NCBI RefSeq assembly: GCF_032452875.1
Contig: NC_083868.1
Location: forward strand, 101,738,537 to 101,802,536
From: Bos javanicus
Taxonomy: Eukaryota > Chordata > Mammalia > Artiodactyla > Bovidae
DNA: 64,000 nt
Reading direction: 5' to 3'
Under the pieces are notes generated by a model. It searched no databases, was not told where the DNA came from, and saw only the letters and a program-made list of their open reading frames with translations. Position numbers and translations under genes: made by a program. Of this stretch, positions 11,762 through 23,208 are shown one piece after another. How positions within the stretch are numbered: position 1 is the stretch's first letter; each line of letters starts with the position of its first letter.

Positions 11762-12040
11762 TTGGAGAAGGCAATGACAACCCAGTCCAATACTCTTGCC
11801 TGGAAAATCCCATGGACAGAGGAGCCTGGTAGGCTGCAGTCCCTGGGGTCACGAAGAGTCGGACATGACTGAGTGACTTCACTTTCACTTTTCACTTTCA
11901 TGCATTGGAGAAGGAAATGGCAACCCACTCCAGTGTTCTTGCCTGGAGAATCCCAGGGACGGCAGAGCCTGGTGGGCTGCTGTCTGTGGGGTCGCACAGA
12001 GTCGGACACGACTGAAGCGACTTAGTAGTAGTAGTAGTAG
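11762..12040 (+). mobile_element. Bov-A2 SINE with 13-bp TSD
   Basis: Two BovA monomers joined by the usual 'ttcacttttcactttcatgc' linker, ending in a (TAG)n tail. The TSD taacaccattgct is perfect (11749-11761 and 12041-12053). Antisense frames over it are shadows. Confidence 0.95.
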
Positions 12041-12291
12041 TAACACCATTGCTAATTAATGTATATTTTCTCCAATCATACAAAATGTCATTTTTACCAT
12101 GTATTAAATTCTCACCTATATTTGTATTATATCTGGATTCTTTTATTTACTTTTCTTTGTGCTACTTATGAATCAGTGCTACACTTCTTGATTATTAAGA
12201 TTTGCAGTAGTTCATAATATGCTTGAATACTTTCAGGTATTCAAATCCACTTTATTACTCTTATCTTTTAAAAATTACCTAATCTTGAACG

Positions 12292-12498
12292 GACTTCCCC
12301 AGAGTCTCAGTGGTAAAGAATCTGCCTGCCAACACAGGAGACATGGGTTGGATCCCTGGGTGGGGAGGATCCCCTGCAGAAGGAAATGGCAACCCACTCC
12401 AGTATTCTTGCCTGGGAAGTGCCATGGACAGAGGAGACTGGTGGGCTACAGATCATGGGGTCCCAAAGAGTCAGATATGACTTAGCAACTAAACAAAA
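12292..12498 (+). mobile_element. Bov-tA SINE
   Basis: tRNA-like head ('cagtggtaaagaatctgcc', 'gggttggatccctggg') followed by the BovA body. The overlapping 88- and 140-codon frames come from this SINE. Confidence 0.9.
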
Positions 12499-12589
12499 TA
12501 GCAAGTCTAAACATTCATTTAACCATATGAATTTTAGAATCATCTGTACAACACTAGTAAAAAATATATTGGTAGGCTGCAGGCTTCAC

Positions 12590-12990
12590 AAGTTGCACAT
12601 TGATTTAGGATTAGTTGAAATTCTTCTAAATTTAAGTCTATCTATCCAACAAGAAGGCATTCGTTTCAAGTTTCACAATGGGTCCTTTAGTAACATTTTC
12701 AAAAAAATTCACTGTATTTCTTATTTAGGTTATTCACAGGTATTTTATGATTATGCCCCTATTGTAAATGAAATTTTTCTTCCATTAATCTTTCTGATAT
12801 ATAGCTAAACATGCATATAATAAATATGCACATATATATACATATATGCTGTTTATTTTGATATATTGATTTTGCACTAACCACCTTATTGAAATCTTTT
12901 ATTGCTTTTGACAGTTTTAGTGGTTTTTTGAATTTTGTAGGTTTTCTATATCATAGTAAATTATTATATTTTATTTATTTATTTTTTTGT
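12590..12990 (-). mobile_element. Old L1 ORF2/3' remnant
   Basis: The T-rich plus strand resembles antisense L1 ORF2 3' sequence (patterns such as 'gtattttatgattatgcc', 'ttgcactaaccacc' and 'ggttttctatatcatag'). Strongly diverged, no frame left. Confidence 0.45.
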
Positions 12991-13014
12991 ATGTTCTTTA
13001 TTTTTTATTTTTTT

Positions 13015-13140
13015 TACTTTAGGATACAGGAAGCTTGGGGCTGGTGTACTGGGATGACCCAGAGGGATGGTATGGAGAGGGAGGTGGGAGGGGGGTTCAG
13101 GATGGGGAACACGTGTACACCTGTGGTGGACACATGTTGA
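13015..13140 (+). mobile_element. Bovine L1 3' UTR fragment lacking the tail
   Basis: Matches the 'gcttggggctggtgtactgg' to 'ggaacacgtgtacacctg' section of bovine L1 3' ends, also present at 1064-1257 and 48760-48900, but stops before the poly(A) tail. No TSD was found. Confidence 0.8.
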
Positions 13141-14637
13141 TGTAAATTATTTTTAATTTTGCATCCTACTTTTCAATTTTATACCTCATTTCTTTCTCAT
13201 GAAATACCATTAACTTATATACTCACAAAAAATATTAAATACTAGTGATGGTAATCAATTTTCTTATTTGTTCTCAACTCTAATACAAATTCTCTTATTT
13301 TTCCCATGACAGACATATATGTGTGCATAGGATATATATTATGTGTGCACATATGGATATATTTATATGTTACATATATAAACATATATATATATATATA
13401 TACACACACAGATGTGAACTATACACATATAGAGGTGAGTTGCCTTTATCTATATAACATATTTAGAAAATATATACCTTAGCAATCTTATCTGGCATGG
13501 ATGTGGCCTTTGATCAAAATAATTTTGTATCAATAAATACAGGCTTTACTCTCTAATTATAGTAAATTATGTTTATTGATTTCTTTGAACTATCATAAAC
13601 TCTGGTTGTTTTGTGTTTTCTTTTCAATTAGTTGGATTACACTAAAAAATGTGTAATTGCATAACTTTCCAAAGATGAAGGTGATGGGATTGACTAAAAA
13701 AATCCCATCAAAGTAGCAACTTGTCTGCTCATGTCTAGCAACAACTGTTGGAGGAGAAGTGGTGAAAAATATTGCTTGTTTCTTTCTAGTTATTATTTTA
13801 TGAATTTTGTTGTTTTATTTATTCACACACTATTGTGAGTATAAAATTTTTATGAATTGAAACTTATTATTTTAATGCATTTGCCTTGAATCAACATTAC
13901 CTGATGTTAATGCCATATCTCTTTTTTGTGTTGTTGTTGCTCTACTTACTGCTAACTTTATCCGTCTGTTTCTCTACCACTTAGGTTTAAACATATTTCA
14001 TATATAGTATCTAGTTTGATTTTATTTTGTTATCCAGATCGATTTTTCTTAGTTCTTTATATTAATTCACTTTTTGAAGATTACTTTAATATATATACAT
14101 TCACTGATTGAATTGTCAGGTTCAAAAACATCATTTGACCTTCAGCTATAAAACAAGAGGAAATCATTATAATTATAACATGTTGCACTACTGATACACT
14201 TGACTTCTGATATAGTGATGATTTTTCTATTTTGACATGGTTTGTGATTTATAGTCTGTTTGTAGCTACAATTTCCACAATTGGATTAACTTCAGTCCTG
14301 CAGCTAAATAAACACAAGAATCATTGCCAATCTTTTGCCCTAGTGTCTATATTTACACTGGTCAACTGATCTTCTATAAATCTCTTTTTCAGAGCTCATG
14401 AGGAATATATTCCTTTTATTCCTGTGTGTTTTAAAATCGTGTATCAGAAATGAAATATTGACTGAGTGTAAAATACTAAGGTTCCTTTTTGTTTGAGAAT
14501 TTGAAAATTGCTGGGGATATGTGAGGCCTTCTGTTCTCTACTCTATATAGTTATCTTTAGCCTTTTTCCTCAAAGCTTGAAGTTTCTAACCTTGGACTCT
14601 CTGTTTTACCTTAGACAGAGTAAGATCATTTAATACA
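13141..14637. other. Intergenic DNA, possible old L1; TA/CA tract at 13320-13435
   Basis: AT-rich sequence. A mixed (TA)n/(CA)n tract lies at about 13385-13412. Bases 13840-14040 look like antisense L1, but this is not secure. No gene was recognised. Confidence 0.35.
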
Positions 14638-15040
14638 CTGTCATTGCTCAGTCATGTCCGATTCTTTGCAAGCCTATGGACTGAAGCTTGTCAGGCTTCC
14701 CTATCCTTCACCATCTCCCAGAACTTGCTCAAACTCATGTCCACTGAGTCAGTGATGCCATCCAACCATCTCATCCTCTTGTCATTCCCTTCTCCTGCCT
14801 TCAGTCTTTCCCAATGAGTGGGCTCTTCACAATACGTGGCCAAATTATTGGATCTTCAGCTTTAGCATCAGCCCTTCCAATGAATATTCAGAGTTGATTT
14901 CCTTTAGGATTGACTGATTTGATCTCCTTGCTGTCCAAGAACTCTCAAGAGTCTTCTCTAGCACCACAGTTCCAAAGCATCAATTCTTCAGTGCTCAACT
15001 TTTTTATTGTCTGGCTCTCACATTCATACAGGACTGCTGG
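14638..15040 (-). mobile_element. BovB LINE 3' part, old copy
   Basis: About 400 bases of BovB 3' sequence, antisense on plus ('ttgctcagtcatgtccg' at the left end). It has many substitutions and small deletions relative to the young copy at 63207-63842. The 70-codon frame over it is a relic. Confidence 0.9.
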
Positions 15041-15623
15041 AATAAAGCATTTAATTTATACATTACAGGTTTTCATATTAACCTATGCATTGAAGTTTTT
15101 TACAGTCCTAGAATATCATTGAATTATATCAAAATTTTTGTCATCATCTGGTTCTTTTTATTCAAGGATACCAATTATATCTTTTTTGGATCTGCCCTGG
15201 GTGTCTTCTTTATCAATCAGTTCTCTCAGTTTCTTTAATTATATTGGCTGTCTTTTGACTTTATCTCCATTTTAGTCTATTTTCCCAGTCTGACTCGCCC
15301 TTCACTTTTAAGCAGAGTCTATTTCCCTTTCACGTTTTCTGTGCAGCCTCATTTTCTGAAGACCTTCTTTTTATTTCTTTTTGAGTTCTGGAGGTTCTTG
15401 TAATACGTATGTATCCAACGTCTTCCTCATTTTCTTATGTGTCTGTTTCAGCTCCTACTTTAAGTTGGCATTTTCCACTGTTTGGCCAAAATCATGTATC
15501 TAGTCCAAGGTCATGTTTTCCTGCTATGCCTTCCTTATTTTCCATTTTGTTTTTCTGTTCCTTATTTTTTTTTAAGTTATAGACTATTTGTGGATGCCTC
15601 GTTGACTAGTTTAAAGTATTACT
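15041..15623. other. Intergenic DNA, possibly old L1 antisense
   Basis: T/C-rich sequence reminiscent of antisense L1 3' regions ('atcagttctctcagtttc', 'gttctggaggttcttg'), not secure. No gene was recognised. Confidence 0.3.
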
Positions 15624-15634
15624 TATCTTTCTGT

Positions 15635-15913
15635 TCGGAGAAGGCAATGGCACCCCACTCCAGTACTCTTGCCTGGAAAATCCCATGGACGGAGAAACCT
15701 GGTAGGCTGCAGTCCATGGGGTCGAAAACAGTCCAACACGACTGAGCGACTTCACTTTCACTTTTCACTTTCATGCACTGGAGAAGGAAATGGCAACCCA
15801 CTCCAGTGTTCTTGCCTGGAGAATCCCAGGGACGGGGGAGCCTGGTGGGCTGAAGTCTGTGGGGTCGCACAGAGTTGGACACAACTGAAGCGACTTAGCA
15901 GTAGCAGTAGCAG
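15635..15913 (+). mobile_element. Bov-A2 SINE with TSD
   Basis: Full dimer with a (CAGTAG)n-like tail. The TSD tatctttctgt is perfect (15624-15634 and 15914-15924). Confidence 0.95.
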
Positions 15914-15924
15914 TATCTTTCTGT

Positions 15925-17110
15925 GAGGTAAATTCTGACCATACTACCATCTCTCAATAGGAAGTTTCTGTGGCATATGAGGGATATCTCCCTGGTTCGT
16001 GGGGAAATTTCTTATGACACAAAGTTTCAAGTTTGCGTGTGTCATGTGCAGATATATATTATTTACACAAACACACTTGCACACACAGAAACAGACAGAC
16101 ACAAAGGTAGATTATTTCACTTTTACTTCTCCCAGGGGAAAGAAATGGGCAGTTGCAAGGCTGTTTACAGTTCAAAGACTTTCCTTTATCTGGATTCCCT
16201 GGCAGACTACTTTTTACATTTGGAATGCTTGTGTGCTTTCTTCTTCAGCTTCATCTCCTTACTTCTCTGTGATAATAAATAAGGTCTAGAGAAATCCCTA
16301 CAGCCCATTTCATTACTCTGATATGCAATTGTTAGAGGTATTTTTCTTTCAGGGTGATCAGCTATATTGGAGAATTATCTATGCCAGCATTATCCAGTGG
16401 TGTTGCTGTAGATTTCTTTTCTCAGCATTTTCATGCATCATATTAAGATTGACAATAGATTTTACAGTATTCTTTGTGTATTTTTTAGAGTTGCATGTAG
16501 TTTCCAGTTTTACCAAAGATGAAGCTATGTTTCTCATCTCTTTCTTATAAGTCTCATTGTTTTGCAATGATTTCAGAAAGAAGAGAGAAGAGGCAAAGAC
16601 AATAGAAATGTCATTATGCCACTGTAAACCACAAGTCCATTTTAAAAATTTTATTTTGTTGTTACATTCTATGTCCATTGTCAACTATGACAGTCATTAG
16701 TTCATCAAGGGTTAATGTGGGGAGAAATTTGAGTGACGGTAACACTGATGTCCCATCTGGACAAAAATCTGAGGCACCACTGTTAAGTTATATCTCCAGT
16801 ATATTTGGGGTATGTTTTTATTAGGAGACTCCTGATAATCTGGTTCTAGTATGACATGTATCTTCCCATGACAGGGGTCATAGCTTCAGTTCAAAATGTG
16901 AGGTTTGTTGTTGCTGTTTAGTTGCTAAGTCATGTCTGAGTCTTTATATACATATACTCATACTATATACTCTTTATATAGTATACTATATTCTATAGAC
17001 AACACACAAAAGTATTTTTAGGCTGATTCACAAAATTAAACTTATCATATGACATGATACCATATCATATTATCAAAATAAAATTTGAAAATTTTTTGTA
17101 TAATTAAACT
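15925..17110. other. Intergenic DNA with a BovB tail scrap at 16908-16945
   Basis: A 40-base BovB/BovA terminal fragment ('tagttgctaagtcatgtctg') lies at 16908-16945. Several unrecognised 75-101-codon frames on both strands (15977-16684) overlap each other and show no domain. No gene is called. Confidence 0.4.
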
Positions 17111-17325
17111 TGTTGTTCAGTCACTAAGTTGTATCCAACTCTTTTTGACTTCATGGACTATAGCACACCAGGCTCCTCTGTCATCTACTGTCTCCCGGAA
17201 TTTTCTCAAATTTATGTCAATTGAATTTGATAATATTGCTATCTAACTATCTTATCCTTTGCTGGCCCCTTCTCCTTTTGCCTTCAATCTTCCCCAGAAT
17301 CATGGTCTTTTCCAATGATAAGTTC
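17111..17325 (-). mobile_element. BovB LINE 3' end, old copy
   Basis: Antisense BovB terminus ('gttgttcagtcactaagttg' at the left), heavily diverged and truncated after about 215 bases. Confidence 0.8.
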
Positions 17326-17489
17326 AGGTTGAGAGAAAGGTGTTTTGCAGAGGAAGTATTCCTAAAGGAGGTAATGCATGAGTTGGATCTTGAAGGATGG
17401 GTAAGTACCAACTAGGAAGATATGAACTGAAACTGGAGGGAACAAAGCAAGGGAGTGAAAAGCAAGGAGAACTGAGGAAGTATGATGTA

Positions 17490-18380
17490 TCAGTGTGTTG
17501 TTACTGCAAGACTAATTACCACAATTTAGAAACTCAAAAATCATCCATGTATTAGCTCATAATTGTGTAGGTCGAATTCTGAGTTTAACTCAGCTGAGTT
17601 GTTGTTTTCAGTTGCTAAGTAATGTCTGACTCTAACCACATAGACTGTAGCCCACCAGGCTTCCCTGTCCTTTACTATCTCCCAGTTTGCTCAGATTCAT
17701 GTTCATTGAGTCAATGATGCTATCTAACCATCTTATCTTCTGCCATCATCTTCTTCATTCTTTTCCAGCATCAAGGTCTTTTCCAATGAGACGGCTCTTC
17801 ACATCAGGTGGTCAAAGTATTAGAAATTCAGCTTTAGCATCAGTCCTTCCAATGAATATTCGGGGTTGGTTTCCTTTAGAATTGACTGATTTGAACTCCT
17901 TACAGCCAAGGGACTCTAAAGAGTCTTCTCCAGCACCACAATTTGGAAACATCAATTCTTCAGTACTCAGCCTTCTTTATGATCCAACTCTCCACATCTG
18001 CACATGACTACTAGAAAAACCACAACTTTGACTATATGGACCTTTGTCGGCAAAGTGATGTCTCTGCTTTTTAATATGCTGTCTATGTCAGTGTAAATTA
18101 CTGTCTCACAAAAACTGCAATGAAAATGTCATCCTGGCTAGGGTTCTTCTGTGGAGTTTGGGATCTACTTTCAAGCTCATTCAGGTTGTTGGATGAATTC
18201 AATTCCTTGTTTGTTGCAGCTTTGAATATCTCTGAATTTTTCCATCTCTGACTTTCACATCCTCTTTTGAAAGGGCTAACCAGATTGAATCTAGTCTATT
18301 TACAGTCAAAGGGAGTTATTATATAAAGTATGCATACTGGAAGGTAATAATTTTGTGATCTATTTCAGAATTCTGCCTGC
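17490..18380 (-). mobile_element. MLT1-like LTR interrupted by an old BovB
   Basis: The left part (17490-17598: 'actaattaccacaatttag', 'tagctcataattgtgtagg') and right part (18090-18380: 'caagctcattcaggttg', 'cagaattctgcctgcta') follow the order of an MLT1 LTR on the minus strand. The BovB at 17599-18089 lies between them. Ancient and non-coding. Confidence 0.65.
17599..18089 (-). mobile_element. BovB LINE 3' part, old copy nested in an MLT1 LTR
   Basis: About 490 bases of BovB from its 3' end, antisense on plus. A 106-codon plus-strand frame (17687-18007) is antisense to the dead reading frame. No clear TSD was found. Confidence 0.9.
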
Positions 18381-19439
18381 TACACAGAGCTTATTGGAAA
18401 AGATTTGTGATCCTAAGTATGGATCAGACAAGCAGAATAAGCAGGTAGAGGCTGGATGTCTACCATGGAATGGAGTTTGAATTTGCCTTGGTAGGCAATA
18501 GGGCACTGCAGACAGATTTAAACAGGTAAGATCTTTTCTGCTCTAGCAGCGTGTGGAAGATGAATTGGTAGGGTATAAACTGTAGACAGGGATAGTTTAA
18601 TAGAGACTGTTAAAGTATTCCTGGAAAGAATTAATTAGCTAACACTGTTAAAATGAACAAGCATAGAGAAGTTTACCTTTAGATATTAAAGAGATAAAGG
18701 TGGTTGAATAGATTGAATATATTAGTCATATTTTTACACATTCATTCAGTACCTATAATGTGGTAAACAACATTATAGGCATTAGGTCCAGAATGAATAT
18801 AAAAGAGACAACTTTTTTTTCTTAAAATGCAAGGAAAGACCAAAAACAGAAACTGTGTAAATAAGCAAGGCCATTTCTGAGTTTATTGCCTGCATTAAGA
18901 CAACTGGATAGGGTAATGAACTAGAAAAGATATCAATTAAGCTACTTTGGTCTACAATTAACATAAGACTCAACTTTAAATGGCTTAAGTAAGAGTGAGA
19001 TTTATAACCTCATGTTAATAGAAAAAAGGGGGGAAAAAAAGACTAGATTTAGTGTTGTGTGAGTGTTATGTGACTAAACCATATCATTTAGATCCTGATT
19101 TTCTCTTTCTTCTCTGCCATCCTGATCCTGGCTTTTATACTCAGGCTTTCACCTTCTTTGGACATAAGACAGTAGCAACAACAATGCCCAGCTGATTGTT
19201 GAGAAGTTAAGTCATCTTTGATCTCCCTTTTAAGACAAAGAACATTTTTTAGAATCACACAAGCAATCTTTCACATCTCATTTATCAAATTGCAACCCAT
19301 GTTCATTCCTACCAAATCACTCAAAGCATACACAAAATATCATAACTGATTCAGAAAAATCGTTCTTAACCTTATACCAAAGAGGTCAAAATCTCTCTGT
19401 GTGGAACTCTGACATCATTTGAAAACTATAGGTTATACT
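18381..19439. other. Intergenic DNA; L2/MIR-like scrap at 18738-18805
   Basis: 18738-18805 ('acacattcattcagtacc') resembles the antisense terminus of an L2-type ancient repeat. Nothing else was recognised and there is no gene. Confidence 0.35.
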
Positions 19440-19605
19440 TACACATATTTAAACTCAATATACCTGAAGGATATTATGCTTAGTGAAATAATTCAGAGAG
19501 AGAAAGACAAATACTGTATGCTATCATTCACACGTGATGTAAAAAATTTCAATCTATAGGTTGTACACTTGAATTAATATAAAATTGTAAATAAAAGGAA
19601 AAAAG
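19440..19605 (+). mobile_element. Old L1 3' end
   Basis: Contains the L1 3' signature 'atgcttagtgaaataattc' and 'gacaaatactgtatgctatc', then 'ggttgtacacttgaattaat' and an A-rich end. Diverged. Confidence 0.7.
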
Positions 19606-21263
19606 ATTTAAACCCATCAGATTTATAACTATGGGGCTGGAGCCCACATCTTCTCAAATGTGGTTATGCAAGGAGGGTAAAAAACTCAGGGTGTTGTTAG
19701 AAATTATTAAGAAGAGTGAAGAGTCATCTGTTACAGAGAATGAAAGTGTAGGAGAATAACTGAGATGGCAAGTTAATGACTGGTGTTTCTCAAGAGTGAT
19801 ATTTGAGCTGAAGCCTAATGCTAAGGAGGCAGTCAGGCAGGTATGGGTGAAAAAGGGGGAATCAAAAGGCTCTAAGGTAAATATGATCTTGGCATATCAG
19901 AAGACTGAAAGCAAATCAGTGTTGGAGAAGTTGGTGGGGTCAATTTCTAAAAATTCTGAGGGTCCTAGTAAGGAGTCTGAACTAAGCAGAGTTACACTTA
20001 TTTCAGAGAATGAAGCATGGTAGTAGCAAGAATGGGTGGGACAAGCTACAGTCCATCAGGTCACAAAGAGTCAGACACGACTGAGCGACTCACACACATG
20101 CACACATATTCACTCTAGTGTGAGGAAAGGAATCACACAGAGAATTTAAGAGAGAAGAAGGGAGTCCCTGAGCAATTTATTTGGTTGTCCCAGTGATTGC
20201 TTTGGAGATGAGGGAAAACAGATTTAAAAAGAAGACTGGCAGTTTTTGCTGATGAATCGAATTCAGGAAGTGAGGAAAGGAAAGAAAAAAGAGAACACAT
20301 GTTCTTCTATGTTTATGAGGCTGAACAACTGAACAAACATGGGGTGGGTGATTAAGAGTAATAAGGTGAACAGGAAGTTAAAATATTTTTTAAGAGAAAA
20401 TTAATAATTGAAGACAATCTCAACGTATCAGTTGAAAGAAAGATAATTATTGCATATAAATCAAACTAGGCAACATGCAAAAATAATAATAGCAAGTCTC
20501 TAGGTTACTGAAAATCTGAAATTATAACTTTCTAAAAAACAACACCAAAACAAACACTGATAAGTGGCAAAGATAACAACTACTACTTGTAATGAGAATT
20601 TCAAGATTCAAAACGATCTGAAAAATATAGAATTTTTAGGGAAGTTGTTAATATCATGCTCTATAGAACTGTAGGCAACAACTTCATCAAAGTTATCAAA
20701 TAAAGGATGTCATTTGTGTTGGAAATACTTATGAAAAACAATGCCTCGAGAAGAAATTAGAAAAGTTCTCAATTCCATCTAACCCATTATCTTCCGTCAC
20801 AAACACACTATTACATATTCATGCAATATGCCTAACTACATTAAGATTATCAGGAAAGAACAAATCAGATTCTACTTCATATTCTTGACAAGCTAACTGA
20901 AAACTGCAGAGTATTTCAACTACTACCTATAGAAATATGTTGGTTAAAAGATGGAAAATTTGCTAAAACCTTATTTTCCTGTCAGTAGCTAACTTGGAAA
21001 AACTGAGTAACCACACAGTGGAAAATGAACTTTTCAGATACTGGGGAAATATCTGCTAGTTATTCAGATGTAAGAGAATATTTATAAAATATTTTTGCAA
21101 GCCCGTTTCTCCCAAAATTGAAAAAATTAAAATGCCAAAAATGTCATGCTCATAGAGATGTGTAATAGCTTATATAAAATTGAAATAAGTAATATATTCC
21201 TGGACCTGGCTCTGTGACACAATATTCTGTTTCAAGTGGTGAAAAAAAATTATGACCTCAATT
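19606..21263. other. Intergenic DNA with a BovA scrap at 20034-20092
   Basis: 20034-20092 is a BovA 3' fragment ('caaagagtcagacacgactg') with a short CA tail. The 75-codon frame at 19796-20023 has no recognised domain. The remainder is AT-rich and unassigned. Confidence 0.4.
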
Positions 21264-21390
21264 ATTCATTCAGTAGATACCTATTGAATGACTACATGTG
21301 CTAGATTCTATTCTAGGTACTGAACAAATGCATAAAATTCTTGTTCTCAAGAATTTTAGAAGAACAAAATATAAATAAACCTACAAATTA
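21264..21390 (-). repeat. L2/MIR-class ancient repeat
   Basis: Reads 'ttcattcagtagatacctat' then 'ctagattctattctaggtac', as in antisense L2-type termini. Highly diverged. Confidence 0.5.
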
Positions 21391-21409
21391 AAAAATAAAA
21401 AATAAGAGG

Positions 21410-21541
21410 GAATTTCCTGGCAGTCTAGTGATTAGGACTCCACACTTTCACTGCTGAGGGTTCAGGTTTGATCCCTGGTTAGAGAACTAAGATCCCACAA
21501 ATTACATGGCACAGCCAAAAAGAAAAAAAAGGAAAAAAAAA
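21410..21541 (+). mobile_element. CHR-type tRNA SINE
   Basis: Begins 'gggaatttcctggcagtcta', carries the tRNA-like B box 'ggtttgatccctggtt' and continues 'gaactaagatcccac' into an A-rich tail. This is the cetartiodactyl CHR family, distinct from Bov-tA. It is not a tRNA gene. Confidence 0.85.
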
Positions 21542-21593
21542 TAGGAGAAAAGAATTCAATCATTTCTAAGTAAGAATTAAATTAGGCTAACAT

Positions 21594-21869
21594 GCTGCTG
21601 CTGCTGCCAAGTCGCTTCAGTCGTGTCCGACTCTGTGCGACCCCATAGACTTCAGCCCACCAGGCTCCCCCGTCCCTGGGATTCTCCAGGCAAGAACACT
21701 GGAGTGGGTTGCCATTTCCTTCTCCAATGCATGAAAGTGAAAAGTGAAAGTGAAGTTGCTCAGTCATGTCCGACTCTTAGCGACTCCATGGGCTGCAGCC
21801 TACCAGGGTCCTCCATCCATGGGATTTTCCAGGCAAGAGTACTGGAGTGGGGTGCCATTGCCTTCTCCA
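21594..21869 (-). mobile_element. Bov-A2 SINE with TSD
   Basis: Full dimer; the (AGC)n tail shows as tgctgctgctg at the left. The TSD aggctaacat is perfect (21584-21593 and 21870-21879). Confidence 0.95.
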
Positions 21870-22123
21870 AGGCTAACATAGTGAAGAGTAAATGAATGAT
21901 TACTTTAATTTAGGTCCTAAGGGAAGGTGTCTGGGTGGTATTAGTCCTCAATGAAGAGCAAATGCTAGGCATGGAGGGATCTGGGGAAGAGTATTCCTCA
22001 GGCAGCGTGAACAGTCAGGGCAAAAGACTCCAGTCAGGAAAATACATCATGAGTTTGATGATCTAAAAAGGCCATTGTGGTTGGTCACAATGGATGATGC
22101 AAACTGCATTGGTTTCCTAGGGC

Positions 22124-22345
22124 TGCCGTAGGTGCCACAGTGGTAAGGAACCAGCCTGCCAATGCAGGAGGTGCAGGAGAAATGAGTTCAAACCCAGGGT
22201 CAGGAAGATCTCCTGGAGAAGGAAATGGCAGCCCACTCCAGTATTCTTGCTTGGAGAATCTCATGGACAGAGGAGCCTGGTGGTCTATAGACCAGAGGAT
22301 CACAAAGAGTTGGACACGACTGAAGCAATTTAGCACACACATACA
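22124..22345 (+). mobile_element. Bov-tA SINE
   Basis: tRNA-like head ('gccacagtggtaaggaacc'), BovA body and a cacacacatacacacaag tail. Overlapping 77-87-codon frames on both strands are SINE shadows. Confidence 0.9.
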
Positions 22346-22349
22346 CACA

Positions 22350-22520
22350 AGTGTCAGGCACTCTTCTAAGTGTATGAGTACTTAATCTATCTAGTCCCCA
22401 GTTGCAACCCTTGATGAGAAAACTAAGACACAAAGAGGTGTTATGTGACTTATTCTAGGTAATACAGCTAGAAAGGGACAAATTGGAATTCAAAATCAGG
22501 CACAAGTACAAAAGGCTATT
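22350..22520 (-). repeat. MIR SINE, antisense
   Basis: Order 'tcaggcactcttctaagtg', 'gatgagaaaactaagacac', 'taatacagctagaaaggg' and 'ttcaaaatcaggcac' is that of MIR on the minus strand. Confidence 0.75.
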
Positions 22521-22947
22521 ATGTAAACCACTATAATACTTTGTGATTACATGGCAATCCACAACTGATTAAAAGCATAAATATACAACCATGGATAAAC
22601 CGTATCATTATTCAGTTGCTCATCCATGAATACTTCATATTTAACCCATATTTTTTTAATTAGATCAGAAAAATCTACTACTATGTTCTTGTGAATTTCA
22701 ATAAGCCCTTGAAGCTTAAATAGCTCTGTTATGGATGTTGTGGGCTAGGTCTGCACTTAAAAAGGATGGGTTTAATCATTCTTTTTAAGAAGTCTTGCCT
22801 TAAACAGGTTTCTCATCCTTCCAGCGGCAATATTTATTTGCTCTTCACTCTCAACAACTTTTTTGATTGTATTTTGCTGAAGAGTATCTTGATTTGGAAG
22901 CTCACTAGATCTGGAAAATGTCAACCATAACAGAAACAACACTAGGT
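22521..22947. other. Intergenic DNA with no recognised feature
   Basis: AT-rich; no gene or confident repeat seen. Confidence 0.4.
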
Positions 22948-23208
22948 CACCTAATGCTGAAGCTCCAATATTTCGGACCCCTGATGCAAAGAGATGACTC
23001 AGTGGAAAAGACCTTGATGCTGAGAAATAATGAAGGAAGAAGGAGAAGAAGGCAACAGAGGATTAGATGGTTAGATAGTATCACCAACTCAATGGACATG
23101 AATTTGTCAAATTCTGGCAGACAGTGGAGGACAGAGAAGCCTGACTTGCTGTGGTCCATGAGGTTACATAGAGGTGGACACGACTCAGCAACTGAATACA
23201 ACAAGAAG
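22948..23208 (+). mobile_element. BovB LINE 3' end, old copy
   Basis: BovB from 'cctaatgctgaagctccaat' to 'cgactcagcaactgaatac'. A 146-codon frame (22918-23358) includes its remnant reading frame (the LQYFG and GRQWRTEKPD-like region), but it runs into unrelated sequence and is not a gene. Confidence 0.85.
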
